A DNA stretch of 64,000 nucleotides from NCBI RefSeq assembly GCF_007860095.1, contig NZ_SJPT01000003.1, positions 641,764 to 705,763 on the forward strand, read 5' to 3'. The DNA comes from Novipirellula galeiformis. Lineage in GTDB: Bacteria > Planctomycetota > Planctomycetia > Pirellulales > Pirellulaceae. Under the pieces are notes generated by a model. That model searched no databases. It saw only the letters and a list, made by a program, of their open reading frames with translations, and had not been told where the DNA came from. Shown in pieces: positions 41,109 to 50,311 of this stretch (positions are counted from its first letter, which is position 1; each line of letters opens with the position of its first letter). The translations under genes and the position numbers were made by a program.

Positions 41109-43196
41109 TTACTTGGAGCTAGCCAAGTCTGCTTTACGCTTCGCTTCGATGATGTCGTTCTGGATATTGGTTGGCGTTTGGCGATAGGTCGCCAATTCCA
41201 TCGTGAACGTTCCTTGACCTTGCGTCATACTTCGCAGGTCGGTTGCATAACCGAACGTTTCGGCCAATGGCACCTCCGCCTTGATGATGCTGTTGCCTTC
41301 GACGATATCGTTGCTGGTCATGATGCCGCGGCGGCGAATAACGTCACCCACAACGGTCCCTTGGAAGTCCTCGGGGACTTCGATTTCGACGTTCATGATC
41401 GGCTCGAGCAACTTCGGATCCGCTTTCTTGAAGTACTCACGGAAACATCCTTGTGCAGCGGTATAGAACGCCTTTTCCGAGGAGTCAACTTCGTGGAAGC
41501 TACCGTCATCGAGGTCGATTCGTGTTCCCACCACAGGGAATTCAGCCACAGGGCCTTTGCCGAGGATGTCGCGGAACCCTTTTTCGATCGCAGGAATGTA
41601 CTGCTTCGGAATACGGCCACCGACGACGTGGTCTTCGAACTCGAAGCTGTCTTCGCTGTCCGATTCGATCGGGCTGAGTTTGCCCTTGATGTGAGCGAAC
41701 TGACCGCTACCACCACTTTGCTTCTTGTGCTTGTAGTCGAACTCGACCACCTTGGTCGGGCTTTCGCGGTAGCTAACCTTCGGAGCACCGACGACGATCT
41801 CGACGCCGTATTCACGACGAATTCGCTCGATGTAAACATCAAGGTGAAGTTCGCCCATCCCGCTGATCAGGATTTCGTTCGTTTCTTCGTCAGTCGCGAC
41901 TCGGAACGTCGGGTCTTCTTTGCGGAAACGTTGCAGTGCCTTGGCCAGCTTGTCTCCGTCGCTTCGAGTTGCCGGAGCGACAGCGATCTTGATCACGGGG
42001 TCAGCAATGAACATCGATTCGAGCGTACAAAAATCTCGCGATTCGGCGTACGTATCACCACTGGCCGAATCGATTCCCATCACGGCGATAATGTCACCGG
42101 CGGTCGCCTCTTCGATTTCTTCGCGTTTGTTACTGTGCATTCGCACGATACGGCTGAAACGCTCGGACTTGGTCGTACGTTGGTTAACGTAGGTTTCGCC
42201 CTTTTTGATCGTACCTTGGTAGACACGCATGAAGGTCAGCTGGCCAAACGGATCGTCTGCGATCTTGAAAGCCATGCCAACGAACGGACGCGAGGCATCG
42301 GGAAGCAACTCGATCTTGTTGGTTTCGTCTTTCGGGTCACGACCACGGATTTCGCGGTCCAGCGGGCTTGGCAAGTAACGGATCACCGCATCAAGCAAAG
42401 GTTGAACGCCTTTGTTTTTGTAAGCGGTGCCCATGAATACAGGCGTGGCTCCACCAAGAACCGCGTCGCGAGCGACCTTGTAGATCAATTCTTTGGAGAC
42501 TTCTTCTTCGCTGAGAAGCAATTCCATCATTTTGTCGCTGTACATCGACAACGCTTCGAGCATCTGGACGCGTGCATCTTCGCACTCGTCTTTGATGTCG
42601 TCCGGAATCGGAGCGGTGACAATTTTTTCGCCTTCATTGCCTTCGTGCAGGTAGGCCACCATTTCGATCAAGTCGACGGCGCCTTTGAAGTTTTCTTCCG
42701 CACCAATGGGGTACTGCATGAGGAATGCTTCGGCGCCCAACTTTTCGCGAAGTTGCTTCAAGACGCGGAATGGGTTCGCCCCGGTTCGGTCCATCTTGTT
42801 GATGAACGCCAAGCGAGGAATTTGATAACGCTTCATCTGACGGTCAACGGTGATCGATTGGCTTTGCACGCCACCGACGCTACACAGCACCAAAACCGCA
42901 CCATCAAGAACACGAAGCGATCGCTCGACCTCGACGGTAAAGTCAACGTGACCCGGAGTATCAATCAAGTTGATCGGGTGGTCTTTCCACGAGACGCTGG
43001 TCGCAGCACTGGTGATCGTGATCCCACGCTCTTTTTCCAGTTCCATATGATCCATCGTCGCGCCATCACCACCGCCGCGAACTTCTTCGATCTTATGAAT
43101 TCGCCCGGTGTAAAACAGAATTCGCTCGCTGAGGGTCGTCTTACCCGAGTCGATATGGGCGCTGATACCGATGTTTCTGAGATTCTCCAGCTTCAT
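41109..43196 (-). CDS. fusA: Elongation factor G, spirochaete/planctomycete/mitochondrial-like
   Basis: 695 residues, all five EF-G domains. G1 is AHIDSGKTT (the usual bacterial form is AHVDAGKTT), G2 ERGITI, G3 DTPGHVDF, G4 [32 protein letters not shown] followed by [11 protein letters not shown] is the pattern of the spdEFG1/mtEFG1 branch rather than canonical EF-G. It drives ribosomal translocation and, with RRF, recycling depending on subtype. The gene is single, ends in a strong terminator and is divergent from rpsR. A 689-codon antisense frame (41178-43247) is a shadow caused by codon bias. Confidence 0.97.
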   Translation of the reverse strand: MKLENLRNIGISAHIDSGKTTLSERILFYTGRIHKIEEVRGGGDGATMDHMELEKERGITITSAATSVSWKDHPINLIDTPGHVDFTVEVERSLRVLDGAVLVLCSVGGVQSQSITVDRQMKRYQIPRLAFINKMDRTGANPFRVLKQLREKLGAEAFLMQYPIGAEENFKGAVDLIEMVAYLHEGNEGEKIVTAPIPDDIKDECEDARVQMLEALSMYSDKMMELLLSEEEVSKELIYKVARDAVLGGATPVFMGTAYKNKGVQPLLDAVIRYLPSPLDREIRGRDPKDETNKIELLPDASRPFVGMAFKIADDPFGQLTFMRVYQGTIKKGETYVNQRTTKSERFSRIVRMHSNKREEIEEATAGDIIAVMGIDSASGDTYAESRDFCTLESMFIADPVIKIAVAPATRSDGDKLAKALQRFRKEDPTFRVATDEETNEILISGMGELHLDVYIERIRREYGVEIVVGAPKVSYRESPTKVVEFDYKHKKQSGGSGQFAHIKGKLSPIESDSEDSFEFEDHVVGGRIPKQYIPAIEKGFRDILGKGPVAEFPVVGTRIDLDDGSFHEVDSSEKAFYTAAQGCFREYFKKADPKLLEPIMNVEIEVPEDFQGTVVGDVIRRRGIMTSNDIVEGNSIIKAEVPLAETFGYATDLRSMTQGQGTFTMELATYRQTPTNIQNDIIEAKRKADLASSK

Positions 43197-43572
43197 TTAT
43201 CTTTACCTAAACATTGCGCGCGACGCTTAATTTTCTCAAGGACATGATTTTACGGACCATGTCTAGTTGTATTGAGTAAGACTTGAGAAATGTGAGAACG
43301 CGGCGTTTTTGAACAATACCCACCAGCGTAGGATGACGCCTGGGATCGATGGGAAAATATGGCAAAGGTTTGCCAGCAGCGAAAGGGGAAAAATGCTCAA
43401 TTCCCCTTGCAGATCTCTTTTCTTCACTGCATACTTCCCTGCTTCCTCTAAGGCGAGTCGACGGACCTGTTTAGAGCCGTCGGCCTTGACGGTTGCGAGT
43501 CGATCCCAAACCTGGGACCCACGTAGCCATCTAGCCCATTCGCCCTTACCAAGATTCATAGAGCAAACTCGA
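43197..43572. other. Divergent intergenic region fusA/rpsR
   Basis: 376 bases that must carry promoters for both genes. A 99-codon minus-strand frame from about 43559 (starting MNLGKGEWARWLRGSQ) is possible but overlaps the rpsR leader and has no family resemblance. No tight hairpin seen. Confidence 0.45.
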
Positions 43573-43851
43573 ATGCCTCCACGTCCAATGAGCACGCGCA
43601 GCCGTGCCCGCAAGCGTTCACGCGTCCGCACCCGGACCAAAAAGAAAGATCCTATCTTCGTCGATGGCCAACGCCCTCGGCCGATGTACGTCGATTACAA
43701 AGACATCGAACTGCTGAAGAAAATGGTCAATCGTCAAGGCCGTATCGCTGGACGTCGCAAGAGCGGTTGTACCGCAGCGAGCCAACACGCGGTTACCGCA
43801 GCAATCAAACGCGCCCGCTTCATGGCCTTGCTGCCATTCGTAGGCGAGTAA
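43573..43851 (+). CDS. rpsR: Ribosomal protein S18
   Basis: 92 residues from ATG 43573 (ATG 43588 would give 87). It has a basic N terminus, then VDYKDIELLKKMVNRQGRI and GRRKSGCTAASQHAVTAAIKRARFMALLPFV, the full S18 signature. It binds the 30S platform near S6 and 16S rRNA. Compared with the usual form the RVTG.S.KHQ segment is GRRKSGCTAASQH, with a single Cys in place of zinc-binding sites. The frame is open upstream to 43309 but without family similarity. It stands apart from the usual rpsF/ssb/rplI neighbours. Confidence 0.95.
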   Translation: MPPRPMSTRSRARKRSRVRTRTKKKDPIFVDGQRPRPMYVDYKDIELLKKMVNRQGRIAGRRKSGCTAASQHAVTAAIKRARFMALLPFVGE

Positions 43852-44279
43852 TCGCAGCGAACGCGGCCACCCCGCTGGATTGAATCTTCTGGACCGCCCC
43901 CGCTGGACTAGCCTCCAATACGGGGGGCCTGGTCTTATCATGGGATTAACCCATAGCGGGCGGCTAGCTCAATCCAATTGAGGGCGGAACGCGAAATCGC
44001 CTTCCCCTTTATGGAAAAATGAACCAAGGCGGCAGCCGCTGGCCCTTGCCGCGAAATGCAAAAAGGGCGATTCAGGCTCTTCATTGCCAGCGAGCTTGTC
44101 CTTGAACCAGGACCGATGCCCCCCGCAGCGAGACAACGGTCCTGCGGCAAACACCTGTACACATCGCCCGCTTCCCCCCCTCTTCTCTGCACGGGGGTTC
44201 CCAATGTCTTTTTCGGCGTCCTCTTAGGCGGTTCAGTACGGCAGGACAGCCGATCGATGCCCCCCATCCCCCCGAGTGA
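43852..44279. other. Intergenic region with no recognised feature
   Basis: 428 bases, C-rich. Overlapping frames on the minus strand lack family resemblance. No terminator with a T-tract was seen after rpsR. Confidence 0.45.
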
Positions 44280-44876
44280 ATGGAGCTCCGATCCGTGTAT
44301 ACCACCCAACGTCGAGTCGAGTTTCGCGATACGGATGCGGCAGGCATCGTACACTTTTCGGCTTTCTTTCCCTTGATGGAGTCGGCCGAGCACGAAATGC
44401 TTCGCTCGCTAGGAATTTCCGTGATGCCTAGCCGGTCGGGTGAAGATCGGCCGGAATCGGCGTTTCATCCTGCTGAAATTGCGTCGCGAGGCCAGGAAAA
44501 GGACCTCAAGGCGAGCGACGCGGTGGCCAATTCGCCTTCGCCCTCGTTGCCGCACGTGACTTGGCCACGAGTCTCGGCGCACTGCGATTACCGGGCCGCG
44601 GCGCGTTTTGAAGACCTGCTGGAGATCTCCGTTTCAGTACTACAACTGGGCAACAGCAGCGTTCAGTATGGCTTTCGCTTCACGCGCCCGGCCTCACCCC
44701 AGGGCGCGGATAACCACGGCCCCCCTTCGCTTCCGGTGACGCTGATCGCCGAGGGCAAATTGACCGCGGTTTGCTGCCAGCTTGCCGGTGGAGGGAGGTT
44801 GACCAAGACCCCCATTCCAGAAGAGTTGCGGAAGTTGCTCGCAAAGCACCTCGATCAGCAAACCTTTTCGGCTTAG
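44280..44876 (+). CDS. Hotdog-fold acyl-CoA thioesterase (4HBT/YbgC-like)
   Basis: 198 residues. RVEFRDTDAAGIVHFSAFFPLMESAEHEML near the N terminus contains the catalytic Asp and the helix of YbgC-type thioesterases (usual form: RVYYEDTDAGGVVYHANYL). AHCDYRAAARFEDLLEISVSV is the second conserved block. The protein is about 50 residues longer than typical because of a disordered insert (RSGEDRPESAFHPAEIASRG..SPSPSL). It hydrolyses an acyl-CoA, substrate unknown. It stands just ahead of an ABC permease gene in the same direction. Confidence 0.88.
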   Translation: MELRSVYTTQRRVEFRDTDAAGIVHFSAFFPLMESAEHEMLRSLGISVMPSRSGEDRPESAFHPAEIASRGQEKDLKASDAVANSPSPSLPHVTWPRVSAHCDYRAAARFEDLLEISVSVLQLGNSSVQYGFRFTRPASPQGADNHGPPSLPVTLIAEGKLTAVCCQLAGGGRLTKTPIPEELRKLLAKHLDQQTFSA

Positions 44877-45002
44877 CACGCGTAGTACCCCGAATCTTGG
44901 CCCCAGCGTCGCCGTAGACGGTACGCTGCGTGTTTGTTCCGGGCCACTGACATTTCTTTGTGCTACTTTTCTGGTCGTTTTTCATTCCACGGTCGGCTCG
45001 AC

Positions 45003-46835
45003 ATGATCTCCTGTCCTGATTTCGCGGTTTCCGAGTTCGCTTTGCCTGGCATTACGTCAGCCTCAAGTTTCAGCTCGCTCAATGGGATGGTGTCGCTTGA
45101 CGTCCATTCAATGCTCACCCATCCGGCACTGGTCGTCGGCTTGGCCAAGTGGGTTCCAGCCTGGATCACGCCGCTGTGGGTCCTTTCGATTGGCTTATTG
45201 ATCGGCGTGATCGCCGCAGTGGCTCTCTACGGAGTGCTATCCCTACTGTCGCTCGTGACTCCTCTGGGGCATCTCGCGGACAAGCCAAGTCGCGGCATTA
45301 CGGCATCCCTCATCGTCGGTGGCTTGATCGGCGCAGGGCTTTGCGCAACCTATGTTCCAACCGCTGGCGAGTACGCCAACACGTTGTTTCTGCCGCTAAT
45401 CTGCATTGGCTTGGTGCTTGGCTTCGGGGTCATCTACGGGATGTGGCATCGCACGCGGAGTGAGTGGGGATCGATGATCAATGAAGGGGTCATTCCTTAC
45501 CTGCTTTGCACCCTAGGCCTGTTCGCTCTCGTCGGACTCGCCGGAACCCCGTTTGTGGAAGACCCCCGGTCGATCCTCAATTCGATTGCCGCCGTCAACT
45601 TGGTCGGTGACGGAACGGAGCAGATTACCGTGGTGGTGAAAGCGTCGCCGGAATTGCCTGCGGGCGAGGCTCCGTTTTTGCCAGCCAACATCGACTACCA
45701 ACTTCGCAACGTGACGGGGCTGACGATTGAAAGCGACCGCACCGTATTGCTCGGCGACTCGGCCGATTCCGCTAGTTTTGGCCGCCCCCCTCAACGGGTC
45801 AATGAAGGTGAAAAACTAGTCTACAATTACGAGAACCGTGACCTCCCGCCGATCCCGTCGGACCCAACGCGATTGCACATTCAAAATCGCGAGATCGATG
45901 ATGCCAAGGTCGTCTTCACGTTCAAGAATCAGCCATTGGTCCCCCAGGCGAGTTCGATCTTGGTGATTGCGTTCACATTGTTTTTGACGCTCACCGGGCT
46001 CGTAGCGTTTCGTCAAGCCGCTCCTCGCGTTTGGGCGTTGGCATTGTCGACCGCGAAAAACGAAATGGCCCAACCGCTTTACCTGCTGCTCTTGGCGATC
46101 GGTTTGTTCGGCGTGCTGTTGTTCGGGATTTACCCCTTCAACACGCTCGGCGACGACATTCGATTGCTCAAAGACAGCGGCGTGACGTTGATCATGGTGC
46201 TGGGGATGGTGCAAGCGGTGTGGAGTGCGGGTACATCGGTCAGCGAAGAAATTGAAGGACGGACCGCATTGACAGTGCTTAGCAAACCGGTCAGCCGGCG
46301 ATCCTTTATCCTTGGTAAATATGCCGGGATCATGTTGTCGGTGTTGGTGTTGTTTGTGATTCTGTCGGCGGTTTTGACGGTTGTGATCAGCTACAAACCG
46401 ATCTACGACGCTCGCGAAACGGCCAGTGGTGATCCGATTTGGCAGACCGGGCATGATGAAATCATGACGACGCTTCCGGTGCTTGGCTTGTACTTGATGG
46501 AAACGATGGCGATCGGTGCAATTGCGGTGGCTTTGGCGACTCGCCTGCCGTTGCTGGCCAATTTCATCAGCTGTTTCATGATCTACGTGATCGGAAACTT
46601 GACCTCACCGCTGGTGGCGTCAGCACGTGACAACAATGAATTAGTAGGCTTTGTGGGTAAATTGATCGCGGTGGTGATCCCGAACCTCAACATTTTCAAC
46701 GTTCAAGCGGCCGTTGATACAGGAAATCAGATACCGCTGATCTACTTGGCCGGCGCATTCAATTATCTTGTATGTTTCTCGATCGCAATTTGGATGCTTG
46801 CGATGTTACTTTTTGAGGATCGCGACTTGGCTTAG
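45003..46835 (+). CDS. ABC-2 type transporter permease
   Basis: 610 residues from ATG 45003 (44934 and 45087 are alternatives; none has a clear ribosome site). Four or five hydrophobic segments come first, then a long outer domain with beta character (about 220-340: TEQITVVVKASPELPAG..), then a typical ABC-2 permease half: MAQPLYLLLLAIGLFGVLLFGIYPF, EEIEGRTALTVLSKPVSRRSFILGKYAGI and four further segments. The EGRT.TVLSKPVSR coupling motif is characteristic. The next gene codes an ABC protein with non-functional nucleotide motifs, so its energising ATPase is probably elsewhere. Confidence 0.85.
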   Translation: MISCPDFAVSEFALPGITSASSFSSLNGMVSLDVHSMLTHPALVVGLAKWVPAWITPLWVLSIGLLIGVIAAVALYGVLSLLSLVTPLGHLADKPSRGITASLIVGGLIGAGLCATYVPTAGEYANTLFLPLICIGLVLGFGVIYGMWHRTRSEWGSMINEGVIPYLLCTLGLFALVGLAGTPFVEDPRSILNSIAAVNLVGDGTEQITVVVKASPELPAGEAPFLPANIDYQLRNVTGLTIESDRTVLLGDSADSASFGRPPQRVNEGEKLVYNYENRDLPPIPSDPTRLHIQNREIDDAKVVFTFKNQPLVPQASSILVIAFTLFLTLTGLVAFRQAAPRVWALALSTAKNEMAQPLYLLLLAIGLFGVLLFGIYPFNTLGDDIRLLKDSGVTLIMVLGMVQAVWSAGTSVSEEIEGRTALTVLSKPVSRRSFILGKYAGIMLSVLVLFVILSAVLTVVISYKPIYDARETASGDPIWQTGHDEIMTTLPVLGLYLMETMAIGAIAVALATRLPLLANFISCFMIYVIGNLTSPLVASARDNNELVGFVGKLIAVVIPNLNIFNVQAAVDTGNQIPLIYLAGAFNYLVCFSIAIWMLAMLLFEDRDLA

Positions 46836-46938
46836 CATTGGTGCGGAAGACTGATGTTCTATCTGACCTTGGCTTAGTGGCGGCAGTGAAATGCATGCCG
46901 CCAAGCAGATCCCTACCTGAGCCAACGAGGTTGCACCG

Positions 46939-48744
46939 ATGAGTAGACTTGCGGCACCGCGAAGTGAACCTGAAGCGAGTGGGGCGTGGACGACCTATTT
47001 GTGGGCATCCCTCGCCGGATTGCTCGTCCCCGTCATCGTGGTGCTGGTTGGCTTGATCACGGTGCTGTTGGATTCCAGGGGCTTTGACGGCGATACGGTT
47101 CAGCTCGGCACGCACCTGAATCTGCCTCTTCCTGAAGATTTCATCCGCCAGCGTCCGCTGGTCCAATTGGCCCAATTGGTAGGCGTCACGTTTGCGATCG
47201 CCAGCTTATTTTCCTTGGCGGTTTGGCGGCACCGACGCGAAGCGGATGCGCGTGCTCGCAGCATCACGAAGTCGTTGCACCGCAAAGTGTTGCAACAAAG
47301 TTTGCGGCGTGCGGAAATCGAGGGAGCCGCGGCTCAATATGTTCGCGCCGAGCAATTGATCGGCACGCATTTGCCCTCGATCCAAAAAGGGCTCTCGATG
47401 TGGTATCGAGCGATCCCACAAAACGTGCTGATGTTGGTCGGGTGTGTCGCGGTTGCCTTGCTTGTCAACATTTGGTTGGCGATGCTCGCCGTCGTCAGCG
47501 GTGTTTTGCTTTGGCAGCTTTATCACCGGCTTCGTTACCGCCAGGGAGACGAAATCTCCAACTGGGAAGTCCCCCGTTCGCGTCGACGGATGGCGGAAAT
47601 TGTCGGCCAAGCGCCGCTGCTCGCTCGATTGCAAACGCAAGGCTTGGCGGACCGATCCTTCGAAACGGAACTCGATTCGTTGTACCGACGAATCACCGCC
47701 GAAGAGTCTCGCGATGGACGACTTTGGCCGTTGTTGTTCTTGGCGACCTCGGTCGCGGTGGGCGTGCTGTTATTAGGTCTCGGTGCAAACCTGTTGATCG
47801 GTGAAAGCGGCTTAAGCGTTTCCTCGGCGTTCGTGCTCGGACTCGCACTTGGCGGCGCGATCGTCAGCGCCGACCGACTTGCCAAACTGTCGATTCAATT
47901 GCGTCAAAGCGAGCCGTCGAGCGACGCCATCTACCTGTACCTGCAACGCCGCGACGATGTCGCACCGAGCGAACAACGTGTCGGGCTAGCGGGGCTTCGC
48001 GACTCGGTCCGCATCGATGACGTCACCCTAAAAGACTCCACCGGTAGAGCGATTTTGCGGAACTTGAGTCTGCAGCTTCGCCCACGCAGTTTTGTTGCAC
48101 TGTTGGGGACCGAATCGGTGTCCACACGCGCGTTGACCGAATTGATCATGGGGTTTGGACATCCAAGCGAAGGACATGTTTCCATCGATGGCATTCCGCT
48201 GCTAGACGTTCATCCGCAAGCCCTGGCACGCAACGTCATGTGGGTCGAACCGTCGGGGCCACTGTGGGATGGCACGATCGCAGAGAACCTTCGCGGTGGT
48301 GACGATGGGATTAACAGTGGTGATCTCGTCGAGGTGCTAGAAAAACTGAACGTGTATGAGCAAATCCAACGACTGCCCGAGGGACTCAACACTTATGTCA
48401 CGGCCGGTGATTCGCAGCTGCCGTCCGGAGTGACCTTTGCGATCGGGGTGGCACGTGCGATCTTGCATAAACCCGCCGTCGTGATTGCGATGGAGCCCCC
48501 GCCGCCCGCGGAGCACCTGCCCGATGACCCAGGTCTAGCAGGACTCAAGCAGCTCGCCGAGGCTGGATCGCTCGTAGTGGTGCTGCCGCGGCGCTTACAA
48601 ACACTGCGTTCGGCCGATCGAGTGGTGCTACTCAACGGACCGCGGATCGCGGGCGAAGGCAAACATGCCGATCTGCTCACAAGCAGTGATCTGTACCGCC
48701 ATCTCAACTACCTGCTCTTCAACCCATATCGGCACCAAAAGTAG
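46939..48744 (+). CDS. ABC exporter-like protein with degenerate nucleotide-binding motifs
   Basis: 601 residues: six membrane segments (about 20-320), then a domain with the shape of an ABC ATPase (360-600). Every catalytic motif is changed. Walker A reads LLGTESVSTRAL near 388-399, with no GK(S/T). The signature reads LPSGVTF near 494 instead of LSGGQ. Walker B reads VVIAMEPPPP near 514-523, where the Asp is Met. The switch His is Pro (VVVLPRR near 547-553). Q-loop and overall spacing are kept (VMWVEPSGPLWDGTIAENL). The protein is therefore probably a pseudo-ATPase, structural or regulatory. It follows the permease gene by 103 bases, same direction. Confidence 0.85.
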   Translation: MSRLAAPRSEPEASGAWTTYLWASLAGLLVPVIVVLVGLITVLLDSRGFDGDTVQLGTHLNLPLPEDFIRQRPLVQLAQLVGVTFAIASLFSLAVWRHRREADARARSITKSLHRKVLQQSLRRAEIEGAAAQYVRAEQLIGTHLPSIQKGLSMWYRAIPQNVLMLVGCVAVALLVNIWLAMLAVVSGVLLWQLYHRLRYRQGDEISNWEVPRSRRRMAEIVGQAPLLARLQTQGLADRSFETELDSLYRRITAEESRDGRLWPLLFLATSVAVGVLLLGLGANLLIGESGLSVSSAFVLGLALGGAIVSADRLAKLSIQLRQSEPSSDAIYLYLQRRDDVAPSEQRVGLAGLRDSVRIDDVTLKDSTGRAILRNLSLQLRPRSFVALLGTESVSTRALTELIMGFGHPSEGHVSIDGIPLLDVHPQALARNVMWVEPSGPLWDGTIAENLRGGDDGINSGDLVEVLEKLNVYEQIQRLPEGLNTYVTAGDSQLPSGVTFAIGVARAILHKPAVVIAMEPPPPAEHLPDDPGLAGLKQLAEAGSLVVVLPRRLQTLRSADRVVLLNGPRIAGEGKHADLLTSSDLYRHLNYLLFNPYRHQK

Positions 48745-48868
48745 CATCGAGCGGGAAGTCGCATCCGGCATGGATTAACGAACGTTGGGCACCGGCGTTC
48801 CAAGCGACTCTCGCAATCCGTTATGCTACCGTCCTTCTGGCTTCCTTCGATGTTTTTGGGTCGGCAAC

Positions 48869-50167
48869 GTGTTTGAATTTTGGCTTGCAATTTCTCTTCC
48901 GCTTCGACTGGCAACTCTGGCGATCATTGGGTTGCTTGGCGGAGCGGTTGCGAACTATGTGATCTACACCTGGTGCTGGCTGCCGCGACCGATCTCGCCC
49001 TGGGCTCCCCCTTCGGCGGACGCGCCTGCTCGCCGCAAACTCGATTATGTACCGCTGCTGGGGTGGTTTTCGCTTCGCCGCGAAGTGAAATTGCACGGCC
49101 GCGGCTTTTGGATTCGCCCGCTATTGATCGAGCTCGGCTTAGCCATCGCCATTCCCGCCCTGTATCTGTTCGAGACTCAAAACGGGGGAATGTTAGCGGA
49201 ATCGCTTCAGGTCCCCGAGGTGCTTCAGTTGCCTTGGCTAATCACCTGGGGACATCGCATCTTTTTGGGGCACGCCGTGTTATTGATGCTGATGGTTGCG
49301 GCGACCTTCATTGACTTTGACGAGCAAACCATCCCCGACATCATCACCGTCCCGGGGACATTGTTTGCGTTGTTGTTGGGCGCGATTTCCTATTGGGGTT
49401 TCATGCCCATTTCGTTGCCCATTGGCGACGCGCCAACGAGTTTGCATCAAGCCACGTTTGGCGTTCCTTGGTTCCCCGAACCGCGAGGCCCTGGGGCTTC
49501 TGATTTCGAAAAGTGGTGGACCAGCACGGGGCTATTGTGCGGGTTAGCGATTTGGAGCGGTTGGTGCTTCGCGCTGGCAGATCGTCGTTTAATTTTGCGA
49601 AAAGGATACGCCAAAGCGATTGAATTCTTCTGCGCGGGACTTGTCCGCCATGCGACATGGAAGTGGTTGCTGGGCATTTGGATCGCGGGGCTGATCGCCA
49701 TCTCGATTGTTTTTCAGCTGGGCGGGATCCATTGGCATGGACTGCTCTCCTCATTAATCGGTTTGGCCGTGGGAGGCGGTGTCGTTTGGGCGATTCGCAT
49801 CGTCGCATCCAACGCGATGGGAGTCGAGGCGATGGGGTTCGGAGATGTCACGCTGATGGCGATGATCGGGGCTTTCCTGGGCTGGCAAGCGGCCGTCGCT
49901 GCATTCTTTCTTGCCCCCTTTGCCGCGATCGTGATTGTCATCATCCAGTTCATGGTCACCCGCGAACCGCGAATCCCGTTCGGCCCCTACCTCTGTGCCG
50001 GGGCCGCATTGACGGTGATCGGATGGGACCGAGTGATGAACCAATGGTTCCTACCGAACCTTTACTTCCTTGGCAGTTTCATCTTTTGGCTCTCGTTCGG
50101 AATGCTCGCCCTGATGGGGGGAATGCTGTTTGTGTGGCGGCACATCAAACAGCGAATTTTTGCTTAG
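48869..50167 (+). CDS. Prepilin peptidase (A24 family) with long insert
   Basis: 432 residues from GTG 48869 (the frame is open to TTG 48785). About eight membrane segments. The catalytic Asp pair is D149 (TFIDFDEQTIPD) and D326 (GFGDVTLMAMIGAFLG). The N-terminal PLLGWFSLRREVKL corresponds to the methylase-domain entry, but the zinc Cys are missing. The two Asp are about 177 residues apart, against roughly 65 in PilD/TapD, because of an insert with ISLPIGDAPTS.., a soluble part and extra membrane segments. It cleaves and may methylate type IV pilin-like leaders. No pilin genes lie in the window. Confidence 0.88.
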   Translation: MFEFWLAISLPLRLATLAIIGLLGGAVANYVIYTWCWLPRPISPWAPPSADAPARRKLDYVPLLGWFSLRREVKLHGRGFWIRPLLIELGLAIAIPALYLFETQNGGMLAESLQVPEVLQLPWLITWGHRIFLGHAVLLMLMVAATFIDFDEQTIPDIITVPGTLFALLLGAISYWGFMPISLPIGDAPTSLHQATFGVPWFPEPRGPGASDFEKWWTSTGLLCGLAIWSGWCFALADRRLILRKGYAKAIEFFCAGLVRHATWKWLLGIWIAGLIAISIVFQLGGIHWHGLLSSLIGLAVGGGVVWAIRIVASNAMGVEAMGFGDVTLMAMIGAFLGWQAAVAAFFLAPFAAIVIVIIQFMVTREPRIPFGPYLCAGAALTVIGWDRVMNQWFLPNLYFLGSFIFWLSFGMLALMGGMLFVWRHIKQRIFA

Positions 50168-50311
50168 GTTCGCTGCGAGAGTTCGCGCCGCTGCGTCATC
50201 GGAGGCGGATTTACGACGCTCGACCAGCATAAAACGATCTTGTCACTCCATCGGCCACTCCCCTAACATCCTCACGTCCTAGGTTTTTAGTCGTTCTTTA
50301 GGAGTGAGTCC

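Noticed and set aside
41178-43247. 689-codon plus-strand frame opposite fusA
   Set aside because: It is exactly antisense to a full EF-G gene and has no family resemblance; codon bias of the sense gene keeps the antisense frame open.
43263-43559. Minus-strand frame between fusA and rpsR
   Set aside because: No family resemblance, no ribosome site, and it would fill the only promoter region of two essential genes.
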